A stretch of 16,241 bases of DNA from Sphaerochaeta sp. UBA5849. GTDB lineage: Bacteria > Spirochaetota > Spirochaetia > Sphaerochaetales > Sphaerochaetaceae. The stretch is from the NCBI GenBank assembly GCA_002432715.1, contig DJGJ01000026.1, positions 1-16,241 of the forward strand. The letters run 5' to 3'. This document shows, one piece after another, positions 7,594-14,731 of the stretch (its first letter is position 1; every line of letters begins with the position of its first letter). Under the pieces are notes generated by a model that saw only the letters and a list, made by a program, of their open reading frames with translations, had not been told where the DNA came from and ran no database searches. The position numbers were made by a program, and so were the translations under genes.

Positions 7594-8381
7594 TGATGAC
7601 TTCAACCATCCGCATCCAACGCAGGGAAGAGATATCGGACATGTGCCGGAAACTGTTCCTTTCCCAACAGCTGGTAGCGTTGTGCCAGCAGGCAACGCCG
7701 AGGCAGGAAGAGTTCCTGCATGACGTACTGTCAATGGAGGTGGAGAGCCGGGAACGCTCAAAACGCTCCAGGCTGCTCAACAGGGCCCGGTTTCCCATGC
7801 CCAAGAGCATGGAAGGCTATGACTATTCGCACGTGCGCCTGCCGCCTTCCATTACCAGGGGGGAACTGGAAGGCTGCGAATTCATTGGCAGGAAGACCAA
7901 TCTGGTCTGCTATGGGCCGGTGGGAACCGGAAAAACGCATATGGCCATAGCACTGGGGATGAAGGCCTGCGAGATGGGCCTTGCAGCCCGGTTCTATACG
8001 GTGACCGAGCTGGTGCTGAAACTGGCCGAGGCACGGAAGAACGGAGTCTTGGAACGCCTGGTGTCGGACATACGCAGACTGGATCTGCTCATTCTTGATG
8101 AGTGGGGGTACGTACCGGTGGACAAGGAGGGGTCCCAGCTCCTGTTCCGCATCATCAGCGACAGCTACGAGAGCAAAAGCCTCATCCTTACGACGAACCT
8201 CGAGTTTTCCAAGTGGGGTGGCATCTTCACCGACCAGCAGATGGCTGCTGCAATGATCGACAGGCTCATCCACCATGGTCACCTGCTTGTATTCGAGGGG
8301 CCGAGCTACCGGATGGAGCATGCATTGATGCGCAAGACCGCATCCGAGCGGTCGAAAGGAGGTGACGAACATGGTCGTTGA
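7590..8381 (+). CDS. istB: IstB ATPase of IS21-B
   Basis: A 263-aa AAA+ transposition helper. The start is within ATGATGATG (7590, 7593 or 7596), preceded by GGAGG at 7577-7581 and overlapping the istA stop. The P-loop is GPVGTGKT (residues 109-116) and Walker B is LLILDEWGY with D170-E171. LTTNLEFSKW and a C-terminal basic region match IstB proteins. The 3' end overlaps the start of the third gene by 11 nt, so all three genes form one coupled operon. Confidence 0.95.
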   Translation: MMMTSTIRIQRREEISDMCRKLFLSQQLVALCQQATPRQEEFLHDVLSMEVESRERSKRSRLLNRARFPMPKSMEGYDYSHVRLPPSITRGELEGCEFIGRKTNLVCYGPVGTGKTHMAIALGMKACEMGLAARFYTVTELVLKLAEARKNGVLERLVSDIRRLDLLILDEWGYVPVDKEGSQLLFRIISDSYESKSLILTTNLEFSKWGGIFTDQQMAAAMIDRLIHHGHLLVFEGPSYRMEHALMRKTASERSKGGDEHGR

Positions 8382-8736
8382 CAAACAATACTTGCGTGAA
8401 CTGCGCTCATGCTACCGATACGACGGTACAAAATTCACCGAGGAGCTCGAGCAGATCCTATTGGACCGGTTGGGGATAGAACCCAGCCCGCATGAATACT
8501 CGGAACAGGACCTGCATGAACAGGCCAGAAAGATAGTGATGCAGTACCAAAGCCCTGAAGGAAGGCTTCGACTGTTGTACGGCTTGGACAAGATCGAGAA
8601 TGAGATGGCTTATTTGGGCAACAAGATGGCCTACCTGAAAAGTAAGATTGCACACCAGCTGCAAGAAAAAGTGGATTCAAAAGAGAGCTTCGTGATTGAG
8701 GATGAATATGAGGATGTCCCTGATTACAAGCCATAG
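8371..8736 (+). CDS. Third gene of IS21-B, unknown function
   Basis: A 121-aa protein of no family I recognise. ATG 8371 has a near-perfect Shine-Dalgarno AAAGGAGGTGA (8355-8365) inside the end of istB, and the genes overlap by 11 nt, so it should be translated with istA and istB. Most IS21 elements have only two genes. The protein is highly charged. Residues about 70-100 contain a partly repeated stretch (NEMAYLGNKMAYLKSKI) that could form a coiled coil, and the tail is acidic (EDEYEDVPDYKP). There is no signal peptide or membrane segment. It could be a regulator, a partner of IstA/IstB or a passenger; nothing visible decides this. Confidence 0.72.
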   Translation: MVVDKQYLRELRSCYRYDGTKFTEELEQILLDRLGIEPSPHEYSEQDLHEQARKIVMQYQSPEGRLRLLYGLDKIENEMAYLGNKMAYLKSKIAHQLQEKVDSKESFVIEDEYEDVPDYKP

Positions 8737-8856
8737 CTTCTGGATATCTGCATAGATTCCTGTGCAGATGATAAAACCCGGGAATTTCCCGTGATTAGAC
8801 ACGGGATTCCCTGGTGATTAGACCAAGGATTTTTGCTTGACAAAACACACCATATG

Positions 8857-9191
8857 CTACCAGTGGGAACAATGATGCCGAGAATGCCATTAGGCCCTTC
8901 GTTTTGGCACGAAAAGGATTCCTCTTTGCCCAAACACCCCAAGGAGCTGAAGCTTCTGCCCTCTACTTCTCGTTGACCGAAAGCTGCAAAGCCATGGGTA
9001 TTAATGTCCAGAGTTACCTTACCCATCTGTTTGCTAAGGCCGGTTCTTGTAAAAGCGATGCTGATTGGGATGCAATGGTTCCTGGCAAAGCCGATTTGAG
9101 CTGGGTAGATGAATACCAGAATCTCCTCTCTGGGGCAAAGGCCGACCCGCTGAGAACAGAACCGTATATTCTCAGAGGTAAGCGTTACTGA
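8857..9191 (+). pseudogene. tnpC: IS66 transposase TnpC, 3' part
   Basis: This continues the frame of 4579-5965 after IS21-B and one target copy. It begins ATSGNNDAENAIRPFVLARK, the conserved IS66 motif holding the third catalytic acid (GAG at 8880-8882). It continues through GFLFAQTPQGAEASALYFSL, the signature of the IS66 C-terminal region, to TGA 9189-9191. It cannot be translated as part of TnpC now. Confidence 0.93.
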
Positions 9192-9226
9192 CCTTTTCTC
9201 TTCACCATAACATTCCATGCTCCAAG

Positions 9227-9251
9227 CTTAAAACATCGGTGAATGTTTAAG
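9227..9251 (+). repeat. Inverted repeat inside IS66 right end
   Basis: CTTAAAACAT (9227-9236) can pair with ATGTTTAAG (9243-9251) with one bulged A and a 6-nt loop. It lies between the tnpC stop and the right terminal repeat, just before an ATG (9253) that opens in frame into mef and erm(G). It has no T-run, so it is not a standard terminator. It may be a transposase-binding structure or a translation block. Confidence 0.4.
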
Positions 9252-9283
9252 AATGGGCTACGAGTTTACGTTTACATTACTCT

Positions 9284-9420
9284 TAGGAACACTATATACT
9301 TTTGTTTATATGCCAATTAATGCACTATTTCCTTTAATAAGCATGGAATACTTTAATGGAACACCTGTGCATATTTCTATTACCGAAATCGCTTTTGCAT
9401 CTGGAATGCTAGTAGGAGGG
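9284..9420 (+). pseudogene. mef(A): mef(A)-type efflux gene, third fragment, fused to erm(G)
   Basis: This resumes Mef at about residue 227 (LGTLYTFVYMPINALFPLI) and runs to GMLVGG at about residue 272; Mef proteins are usually about 405 aa. The last third of the gene is missing. Mef sequence ends at GGA GGG (9415-9420), which now acts as the Shine-Dalgarno of erm(G). The frame continues GTT ATT into the erm(G) ATG without a stop. An open frame of 302 codons can be drawn from an ATG in the IS66 end (9253), but it is a composite of IS, mef and erm sequence. Confidence 0.9.
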
Positions 9421-9426
9421 GTTATT

Positions 9427-10161
9427 ATGAACAAAGTAAATATAAAAGATAGTCAAAATTTTATTACTTCAAAATATCACATAGAAAAAATAATGAATTG
9501 CATAAGTTTAGATGAAAAAGATAACATCTTTGAAATAGGTGCAGGGAAAGGTCATTTTACTGCTGAATTGGTAAAGAGATGTAATTTTGTTACGGCAATA
9601 GAAATTGATTCTAAATTATGTGAGGTAACTCGTAATAAGCTCTTAAATTATCCTAACTATCAAATAGTAAATGATGATATACTAAAATTTACATTTCCTA
9701 GCCACAATCCATATAAAATATTTGGCAGCATACCTTACAACATAAGCACAAATATAATTCGAAAAATTGTTTTTGAAAGTTCAGCCACAATAAGTTATTT
9801 AATAGTAGAATATGGTTTTGCTAAAAGGTTATTAGATACAAACAGATCACTAGCATTGCTGTTAATGGCAGAGGTAGATATTTCTATATTAGCAAAAATT
9901 CCCAGGTATTATTTCCATCCAAAACCTAAAGTGGATAGCGCATTAATTGTATTAAAAAGAAAGCCAGCAAAAATGGCATTTAAAGAGAGAAAAAAATATG
10001 AAACTTTTGTAATGAAATGGGTTAACAAAGAGTATGAAAAACTGTTTACAAAAAATCAATTTAATAAAGCTTTAAAATATGCGAGAATATATGATATAAA
10101 CAACATTAGTTTCGAACAATTTGTATCGCTATTTAATAGTTATAAAATATTTAACGGCTAA
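9427..10161 (+). CDS. erm(G): Erm(G) 23S rRNA adenine-N6 methyltransferase
   Basis: The 244-aa enzyme dimethylates A2058 of 23S rRNA using S-adenosylmethionine and gives resistance to macrolides, lincosamides and streptogramin B. ATG 9427 follows AGGAGG (9414-9419) with 7-nt spacing. Visible motifs: the SAM-binding loop EIGAGKG (residues 36-42), acidic E59 in AIEID, D83-D84, and the catalytic loop GSIPYNIS with S101 where Erm(C) has Asn. I believe the Ser is normal in Erm(G). The C-terminal FTKNQFNKAL region is typical of the Erm(B/C/G) group. The gene is complete, low in GC and has no damage. The erm leader peptide region is replaced by mef sequence, so attenuator control is probably lost. 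What transcribes it now is unclear. Confidence 0.97.
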   Translation: MNKVNIKDSQNFITSKYHIEKIMNCISLDEKDNIFEIGAGKGHFTAELVKRCNFVTAIEIDSKLCEVTRNKLLNYPNYQIVNDDILKFTFPSHNPYKIFGSIPYNISTNIIRKIVFESSATISYLIVEYGFAKRLLDTNRSLALLLMAEVDISILAKIPRYYFHPKPKVDSALIVLKRKPAKMAFKERKKYETFVMKWVNKEYEKLFTKNQFNKALKYARIYDINNISFEQFVSLFNSYKIFNG

Positions 10162-10203
10162 AAACAATAGGCCACATGCAACTGTAAATGTTTAGTTATA
10201 GGT

Positions 10204-10237
10204 AGGGTAGCATAAGTTAAAATGCTATTCTGCCTTT
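10204..10237 (+). terminator. Intrinsic terminator after erm(G)
   Basis: AGGGTAGCAT (10204-10213) pairs with ATGCTATTCT (10222-10231), including two G-U pairs, with an 8-nt loop. TTTT follows at 10234-10237. It lies 42 bp after the erm(G) stop. The T-run is short, so termination may be partial. Confidence 0.55.
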
Positions 10238-10396
10238 TAAAAGTATGGTATACATTCCAGAGAGAGATTGGATATGTTCCCGTATACCGATAGTGCCAAA
10301 AGCGAAGTGGATATGTTTCCGAGAACGGACGTACTCAAATGACATTCATTCTGTCCTCTCCAGCCACCTTGAGACGGTGGTGCTTCTGACTAGTGA
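10238..10396. other. Gene-free stretch with a 14-bp direct repeat
   Basis: No gene is seen between the terminator and IS21-C. TGGATATGTTCCCG (10269-10282) recurs with one mismatch at 10308-10321, 39 bp apart, and CCACC...GGTGG (within 10362-10380) can form a small hairpin. The repeats look like transposon-end sites, so this may be the edge of a lost element. The left IS21-C target copy AGTGA is at 10392-10396. Confidence 0.4.
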
Positions 10397-10403
10397 TGTT
10401 AGC

Positions 10404-10475
10404 GTCAGTTGAAAACACCCAAAAGTAGTCAGACAGAAACAACCAATAATCGTCAACAGAAAAGAACCAAAAAGG
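10404..10475 (+). repeat. Left-end 24-bp repeats of IS21-C
   Basis: Three units, starting at 10404, 10428 and 10452, share GTCA followed by GAAAA/GAAAC and AACCAA. They match inverted units at the right end (15210-15297). They are presumably the IstA binding sites of this element and differ in sequence from those of IS21-A despite the same 24-bp period. Confidence 0.8.
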
Positions 10476-10531
10476 GACAGGCAAGAACCTATACTAGTGG
10501 ATGACCAAATCTACCAAGTAAAGGAGAATGC

Positions 10532-11821
10532 ATGTCCCAGGAAATTACACAGGACATTCTAACACAAGCAGTCAGGGAAGTCATTGAAGAGTGCGGAAGG
10601 CCAAATCTTGCCGCACTGGAGAGAAGGCTTCCTTTGACAAGAGAACAATTGCGGAGGCTGAAGAAGAATGACTTCATCCTCATTCCAAACGGGAATTTGG
10701 GAAAGCGCACCGTCAAGACCAAGCTTTCCGGCTTTGAAGACATCATCAATGACGACTACCTCCGTAGAGGCATCACCAACTCCCAGGTGATCTTCGACTC
10801 CATCAGGAAACAGGGATACAAGGGTGGTCTCACCACAGTCAAGAACTACATCAGCGCCCACCAGGACCTGGTCCCGGCACAGAGGATCCTTGCTGCCGAA
10901 ACTCCCAACAGAGGTCGGCGCTATGAAACGGATCCTGGCGAAATGTTCCAGATGGACTGGGGATTCGTCAGGGTCGCCGATGACTCCGGTGGCGAATGGC
11001 AGTGCGCCTGCTTCGCCATGGTCTGCCATCACTGCGGACTCAGGTACATCGAGTTCTTCCCATCGGCAAGACAGGAGAACCTGTTCATCGGAATGGTCCA
11101 TGCCTTTTCCGTCATGGGCGTCCCGAAGAAGGTCTACACCGACAACATGAAGAGCGTCGTGGTGCGAAGGCTGATGGATGGAACCCCTGTCTGGAACAAG
11201 GACTATGAGGCATTCCAGAAGCTCGTCGGATTCAAGACTTCGCTCCATAAGGTCGCCCACCCATGGTCGAAAGGCAAGATCGAGAGGATTGTGAGGTACG
11301 TGAAGGGAAACTTCATACAGGGAAGGACCTTCTCCAACCTCACTGACCTGAACAGGTCAGCCTTGGACTGGTGCCATGAGAAGAACAGCCTCGTCACAAG
11401 GACCAGGGACCTGGTGCCGATGGAAGAGCACTTCAGGCATGAAAACTTGGGGAGACTGCCGAAGATGAATGCCATAATCCCTTATTTGTCGCCTTTGAGG
11501 AAGATAAGCTATGACGGCTACGTCAACTATGAGAACCGCCTCTATGGTGTTCCGATGAGCTTTTCCGGCAAGACGGTGCGGGTGCAGAGGGCCGGGGAAG
11601 TGCTGCAGATACTCTCCCCCGAGACCTTCGACGTTCTCTACACCCATCAGGTGAACTGGTCGAAGAGACCGAAGAACTGCATAGGCCAATGGTCCCAGGA
11701 ACCGGAGGAACTTCCGACGCAGAAGGTGACGTCAGTCCTGAGGTTTGAGGCTCCGAAGGATTCCCTGAAGAGGTTCGAAAGGTTCTCAATCCTTTCGGAA
11801 GGAGGCAGTGATGACGACTGA
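10532..11821 (+). CDS. istA: IstA transposase of IS21-C
   Basis: A 429-aa DDE transposase, shorter than the other three IstA proteins here. ATG 10532 follows AAGGAG (10520-10525). The catalytic residues are D142 (MFQMDWGFV), D204 (VYTDNMKSVVV) and E251 (GKIERIVRYVKGNF). The N-terminal 100 residues hold two helical DNA-binding stretches. The C-terminal VNYENRLYGVPMSFSGKTV matches the family's beta domain. The gene is intact and overlaps the istB start by 11 nt. Its partner ATPase is disrupted, so transposition of IS21-C should be blocked or weak. Confidence 0.94.
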   Translation: MSQEITQDILTQAVREVIEECGRPNLAALERRLPLTREQLRRLKKNDFILIPNGNLGKRTVKTKLSGFEDIINDDYLRRGITNSQVIFDSIRKQGYKGGLTTVKNYISAHQDLVPAQRILAAETPNRGRRYETDPGEMFQMDWGFVRVADDSGGEWQCACFAMVCHHCGLRYIEFFPSARQENLFIGMVHAFSVMGVPKKVYTDNMKSVVVRRLMDGTPVWNKDYEAFQKLVGFKTSLHKVAHPWSKGKIERIVRYVKGNFIQGRTFSNLTDLNRSALDWCHEKNSLVTRTRDLVPMEEHFRHENLGRLPKMNAIIPYLSPLRKISYDGYVNYENRLYGVPMSFSGKTVRVQRAGEVLQILSPETFDVLYTHQVNWSKRPKNCIGQWSQEPEELPTQKVTSVLRFEAPKDSLKRFERFSILSEGGSDDD

Positions 11822-12230
11822 AGATTTCCTCCTCCGATACGGAAGGTACGTCGAGGAGCTGCACCTTCCGCTTTCTTCCGAAGACGTCCTTGGCTGGATT
11901 GGGGACTCCGATGCTTCTACTGATGAGCTGGAGACCTTGGATTCCTTCCTCTCCGCCATGGTGACGAAGAAGAACGAGACTGCGATAAACACACTGAAGA
12001 AGCTCTCAAGGATTCCACAGAAGGCTCCGCTGACCTTCGGCAACTTCAACATGGATCTCCTGAACGAGAAGGCAAGGAGACAGGTCCTCTCCCTGAAGAA
12101 CCTTTCCTTCATCAGTTCCAAGAGAAACGTCATCATGATTGGTCCCACAGGAACAGGAAAAACCCATCTTGCGATGGCGATAGGAAACGATGCATATGGC
12201 GTCGAAAAACGGCCATGGGTGCGCAATTAA
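11811..12230 (+). pseudogene. istB: istB of IS21-C, 5' part
   Basis: ATG 11811 follows GGAGG (11801-11805) with 5-nt spacing; GTG 11808 is also in frame. Native sequence runs to 12190, contains the P-loop GPTGTGKT and breaks after AMAIGN. The frame then reads into IS21-D and stops at TAA 12228-12230. Joined to 14790-15192 it gives 260 aa with no stop, so only the insertion inactivates it. Confidence 0.92.
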
Positions 12231-12243
12231 ACGGCCGGCGTGC
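12191..12243 (+). repeat. Terminal inverted repeat of IS21-D (istB-side end)
   Basis: This 53-bp end matches the reverse complement of 14732-14784. The inner 36 bp (12208-12243) are identical in the two ends, while the outer 17 have several differences. Within it the core ACGGCC recurs every 21-22 bp, the usual IS21 subterminal repeat pattern but with near-perfect conservation. Confidence 0.88.
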
Positions 12244-12248
12244 AGTAA

Positions 12249-12276
12249 TAGGCGGCCAGCCTAAACCAGCCGCCTA
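12249..12276 (-). terminator. Hairpin after istB of IS21-D
   Basis: TAGGCGGC (12249-12256) and GCCGCCTA (12269-12276) form a perfect 8-bp GC-rich stem with a 12-nt loop, 7 bp past the istB stop on the minus strand. There is no T-run after it on that strand, so it may be a weak or Rho-assisted terminator or an mRNA-stabilising structure. Confidence 0.42.
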
Positions 12277-12283
12277 AGCAGGT

Positions 12284-13024
12284 TCACCTTGCTTTTTCTA
12301 CCACTACAAAATACCCGTTCTCAATCAGTCTGGAGCGAATGCCATCACACTTGGCATAGACTCCGATGTCATTGCTCATGCACGTATCCCATTCATCAGG
12401 TCCGAACTGCGTGCTCACCATGGTGGTCTTTCCGAGGATTGCCCTTTCTTTGATGAGGCTGTACAGGTTGTCCAGACTCTCGCTGCTGTATTTTGCAATG
12501 AGGAAGTCATCAATCATGAGAACCTGGATGCGGCTGTAGTAACGCAGCCTCTTCTTGAAGTTTTCCAGGTCTTTCTGCTTTCTTACAATCAGCTCGTCCA
12601 TGAGATCCATGTAATCGATGAACAGTGTCCGGTAGTTCCGCTTACACGTCTCAATGCAGAATGCCCTCAAAAAGTAAGTCTTCCCGGCTCCGCTCTCGCC
12701 CACCACGGTCACATTCTTCCTGTCGTCGACGAATTCCAAGGTCTTGAGCTGTCCTACCAGGTTGTCGTTGAACACCCTCCCGTTTCCGGTGTGCAGGTTC
12801 TCCAGCAAGGCTTCCTGCTGGCGAAGCCTGCTCAACCGGAGGTTTGTCCGGAACTGCTCGTTCCTGTGCAGGGTGTATTGCGCTGTGACAATTTCCCTGA
12901 GCAATTGCAGGGGGCTGAGGTCCATCCCTTCGGGACTGCGGACGAGGGCGTCCAGGCGCATGCTCATCTCTCCAAGACCGAGGGAATCCAACATCTGCTC
13001 GATGTCCATTGAGTTCTTAGCCAT
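12284..13024 (-). CDS. istB: IstB ATPase of IS21-D
   Basis: A 246-aa AAA+ ATPase helper. Start ATG 13024 overlaps the end of istA by 8 nt. The P-loop GESGAGKT is at residues 109-116 and Walker B VLMIDD at D172-D173, where the second residue is Asp instead of the usual Glu. VSTQFGPDEWD replaces the TSNKDLSQW-type motif of the other IstB proteins here. It is a complete and distinct lineage. Confidence 0.93.
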   Translation of the reverse strand: MAKNSMDIEQMLDSLGLGEMSMRLDALVRSPEGMDLSPLQLLREIVTAQYTLHRNEQFRTNLRLSRLRQQEALLENLHTGNGRVFNDNLVGQLKTLEFVDDRKNVTVVGESGAGKTYFLRAFCIETCKRNYRTLFIDYMDLMDELIVRKQKDLENFKKRLRYYSRIQVLMIDDFLIAKYSSESLDNLYSLIKERAILGKTTMVSTQFGPDEWDTCMSNDIGVYAKCDGIRSRLIENGYFVVVEKAR

Positions 13025-14645
13025 TGGTCACCCCCTTCTGGCGGGAGAGAATGGCATCGATGGAATACCTGGCGCCGTCAACCTTGTAGAGGCCGCCATC
13101 CGGCCTGTCCTGCCCGACGGCGGACAGCTCCCCGGCTTTGTCTGCTTGGGTTGAGGCTGTCCTTGCCTCATCTTCATAGTCGGCAATGGTGTTCTTGATG
13201 TAGGTGTACGTGCATTTGCCCTTGGAAACGGCATCTGCACAGCATGCCTCCAAGACCGGCTTGGTCTTGCGCTTGGCATACCCCAGCACCCCCACGCATC
13301 GCCTGAACGCCTGGACCGGGTGGGGGACCTGAGCGATCATCGCGTCGATGACGATTCGTGTGTTGGGACCAACCTGGGATGCCCAGTTCTGGAAGAAAGG
13401 CACGCTCCACTTGTCGTAGTCGGTGGCATGCGCCGGCAGGTCGCCCGGATGGATGACCCATTCCCCCGGGGTATGGCTGCGCTTGTGCTCCCTGATCAGG
13501 TCGATCCCGTGTTTGCTGTATACGTAGACCGTCTGTGCGGAGGCCCGCAATTCGAGCGCGTGATTGATGTACCGGTAAGGCATGGTATAATGGACATGGT
13601 CGAAGACGAACGAGAAGTCTTGTGACACTGTTACCTGTTGCCGCTCAAGGAATTCGTAGTCTGAGGGCGGCAACGCCAGCAGCATCTCCTTCTCATCCTT
13701 GAGAAAGAGGTCCCAGCGCGAGTAGTCACGTTCCTGGAACGGCTGCCTGTTGAGGCTTTCCATCCTATCCCACAGCTCGGCGTTCAATGCGTCAAGGCTG
13801 AAGAAGGTCATCTCGTCCATATCCATCAGGATGTTCCTGGTCACATGGCCGACAGAGGATTCGACATTCGGCTTGAAGGTCGGCCCCGCAACGACGGCGG
13901 GAAGGATGGCTGTGCCGTAGTAGGCGGCCCATTCCTGGAAATCCTTGTTCAAGAGAGGATCGATCCAGTCCATGTTCTTCAGCACGGCAACCTTTGCGTT
14001 GTCGGGTGTGCAGACCTGCGTGACACCTCCGAAATACCGCAAGGCATTGTTGTTGACACGGATCCAGTTTCTGCTGTCGCAGCACGTCATCCCCTCCGCA
14101 TAGAAGTACTTGCTGTATGAGAGGGTTGCAACGAATATGGTTACCTTGGTGGGGCTGTCAGGATTGTATGTATTCCGAAGATACAAGGCCTTGCCTGCAT
14201 AATCCAGCTCGAGATTCACGCCGGGAAGGCGTGTGATGTGGTAGGTGATCTTTTTCGAGTCCAGCCATCTTGAGAATTTCTGGCAGAACTGACGGTAGCT
14301 GTAGGGCCTTCTCCCATCCACAATACCGATGGCATTGTACTTCCTCCACAGCCTCTTGAGCGTTTCCCCCTTCTTGGCCAAGGCCTTCTGGACGGACTCA
14401 TACTCGACCTGCCGGTACAAGTCCTCCGCATCCGTAGCCTGCACACCCCTTTTGCTGTACAACAACTCATTGATGGCCTCGTTCGTCACCTCGGGACCCA
14501 ACGGCAGCTTAAGCTGTCCGCATTCCCGGAAACGCTTGAGAAACTCATTGACCGCCGACTTGCTATAGTTGCAGCTCCTGGCAATCTCCCTGCCGCTGAG
14601 ATTGCTTGCATACCGCAACCCCAGTATCTTCTTGTAATCGAGCAT
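13017..14645 (-). CDS. istA: IstA transposase of IS21-D
   Basis: A 542-aa DDE transposase. I chose ATG 14645 because GGAGG lies 7 nt upstream on the minus strand; an in-frame ATG at 14672 would add nine residues without a ribosome site. The N-terminal helix-turn-helix is at about residues 12-35 (SGREIARSCNYSKSAVNEF). The catalytic residues are D148 (LELDYAGK), D215 (CTPDNAKVAV) and E262 (PNVESSVGHV). The gene is intact and directly upstream of istB. It is the longest IstA in the window and belongs to the IS21 branch with the LDYAGK and KPNVE motifs. Confidence 0.94.
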   Translation of the reverse strand: MLDYKKILGLRYASNLSGREIARSCNYSKSAVNEFLKRFRECGQLKLPLGPEVTNEAINELLYSKRGVQATDAEDLYRQVEYESVQKALAKKGETLKRLWRKYNAIGIVDGRRPYSYRQFCQKFSRWLDSKKITYHITRLPGVNLELDYAGKALYLRNTYNPDSPTKVTIFVATLSYSKYFYAEGMTCCDSRNWIRVNNNALRYFGGVTQVCTPDNAKVAVLKNMDWIDPLLNKDFQEWAAYYGTAILPAVVAGPTFKPNVESSVGHVTRNILMDMDEMTFFSLDALNAELWDRMESLNRQPFQERDYSRWDLFLKDEKEMLLALPPSDYEFLERQQVTVSQDFSFVFDHVHYTMPYRYINHALELRASAQTVYVYSKHGIDLIREHKRSHTPGEWVIHPGDLPAHATDYDKWSVPFFQNWASQVGPNTRIVIDAMIAQVPHPVQAFRRCVGVLGYAKRKTKPVLEACCADAVSKGKCTYTYIKNTIADYEDEARTASTQADKAGELSAVGQDRPDGGLYKVDGARYSIDAILSRQKGVTNG

Positions 14646-14731
14646 GACCCGACCTCCATAGTGGAAAGTCACTCCCGAAGGAGTGCGGGGTCAGTATATT
14701 TGAAGAAGAATATCAATGGCCGTTTTTAAGC

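Larger units (their letters stand above)
5966..8849 (+). mobile_element. IS21-B: three-gene IS21-family element in tnpC
   Basis: A 2884-bp IS21-family element has target duplication CCATATG (5959-5965 and 8850-8856) and TG...CA ends: TGTAGCGTAAAC on the left, TGTGTTTTGTCAAGC (reverse complement) on the right. It encodes istA, istB and an extra 121-aa gene. Both ends carry two GATCAC/AATCAC-centred repeats about 23 bp apart and a GGGAAATTCCC-type palindrome (6023-6033, 8780-8790). Its genes look more GC-rich than the IS66 host gene. TTGACA (8837-8842) near the right end and TAAACT (5973-5978) near the left end could form a junction promoter with 17-bp spacing over a 3-bp gap. Confidence 0.95.
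3733..9275 (+). mobile_element. IS66-family element in mef, itself split by IS21-B
   Basis: The element carries tnpA, tnpB and tnpC, the gene set of IS66. It has an 8-bp target duplication ATTACTCT (3725-3732 and 9276-9283), as expected for this family. The terminal inverted repeats are GTAAGCGTAAACTCGTTG on the left and GTAAACGTAAACTCGTAG (reverse complement) on the right; GTAA ends are typical of IS66. Without IS21-B (5966-8849 plus one 7-bp target copy) it would be 2652 bp. It can no longer make its own TnpC unless IS21-B leaves precisely. Orientation is the same as mef. Confidence 0.94.

Noticed and set aside
6595..7761. 388-codon minus-strand ORF
   Set aside because: It is antisense to istA/istB of IS21-B; long shadow frames are common in GC-rich coding sequence.
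9253..10161. A native 302-aa fusion protein
   Set aside because: Its first codons are the IS66 end; the ancestral frame starts at 306 and Erm(G) has its own start at 9427.
10559..11260. 233-codon minus-strand ORF
   Set aside because: It is antisense to istA of IS21-C and has no recognisable motifs.
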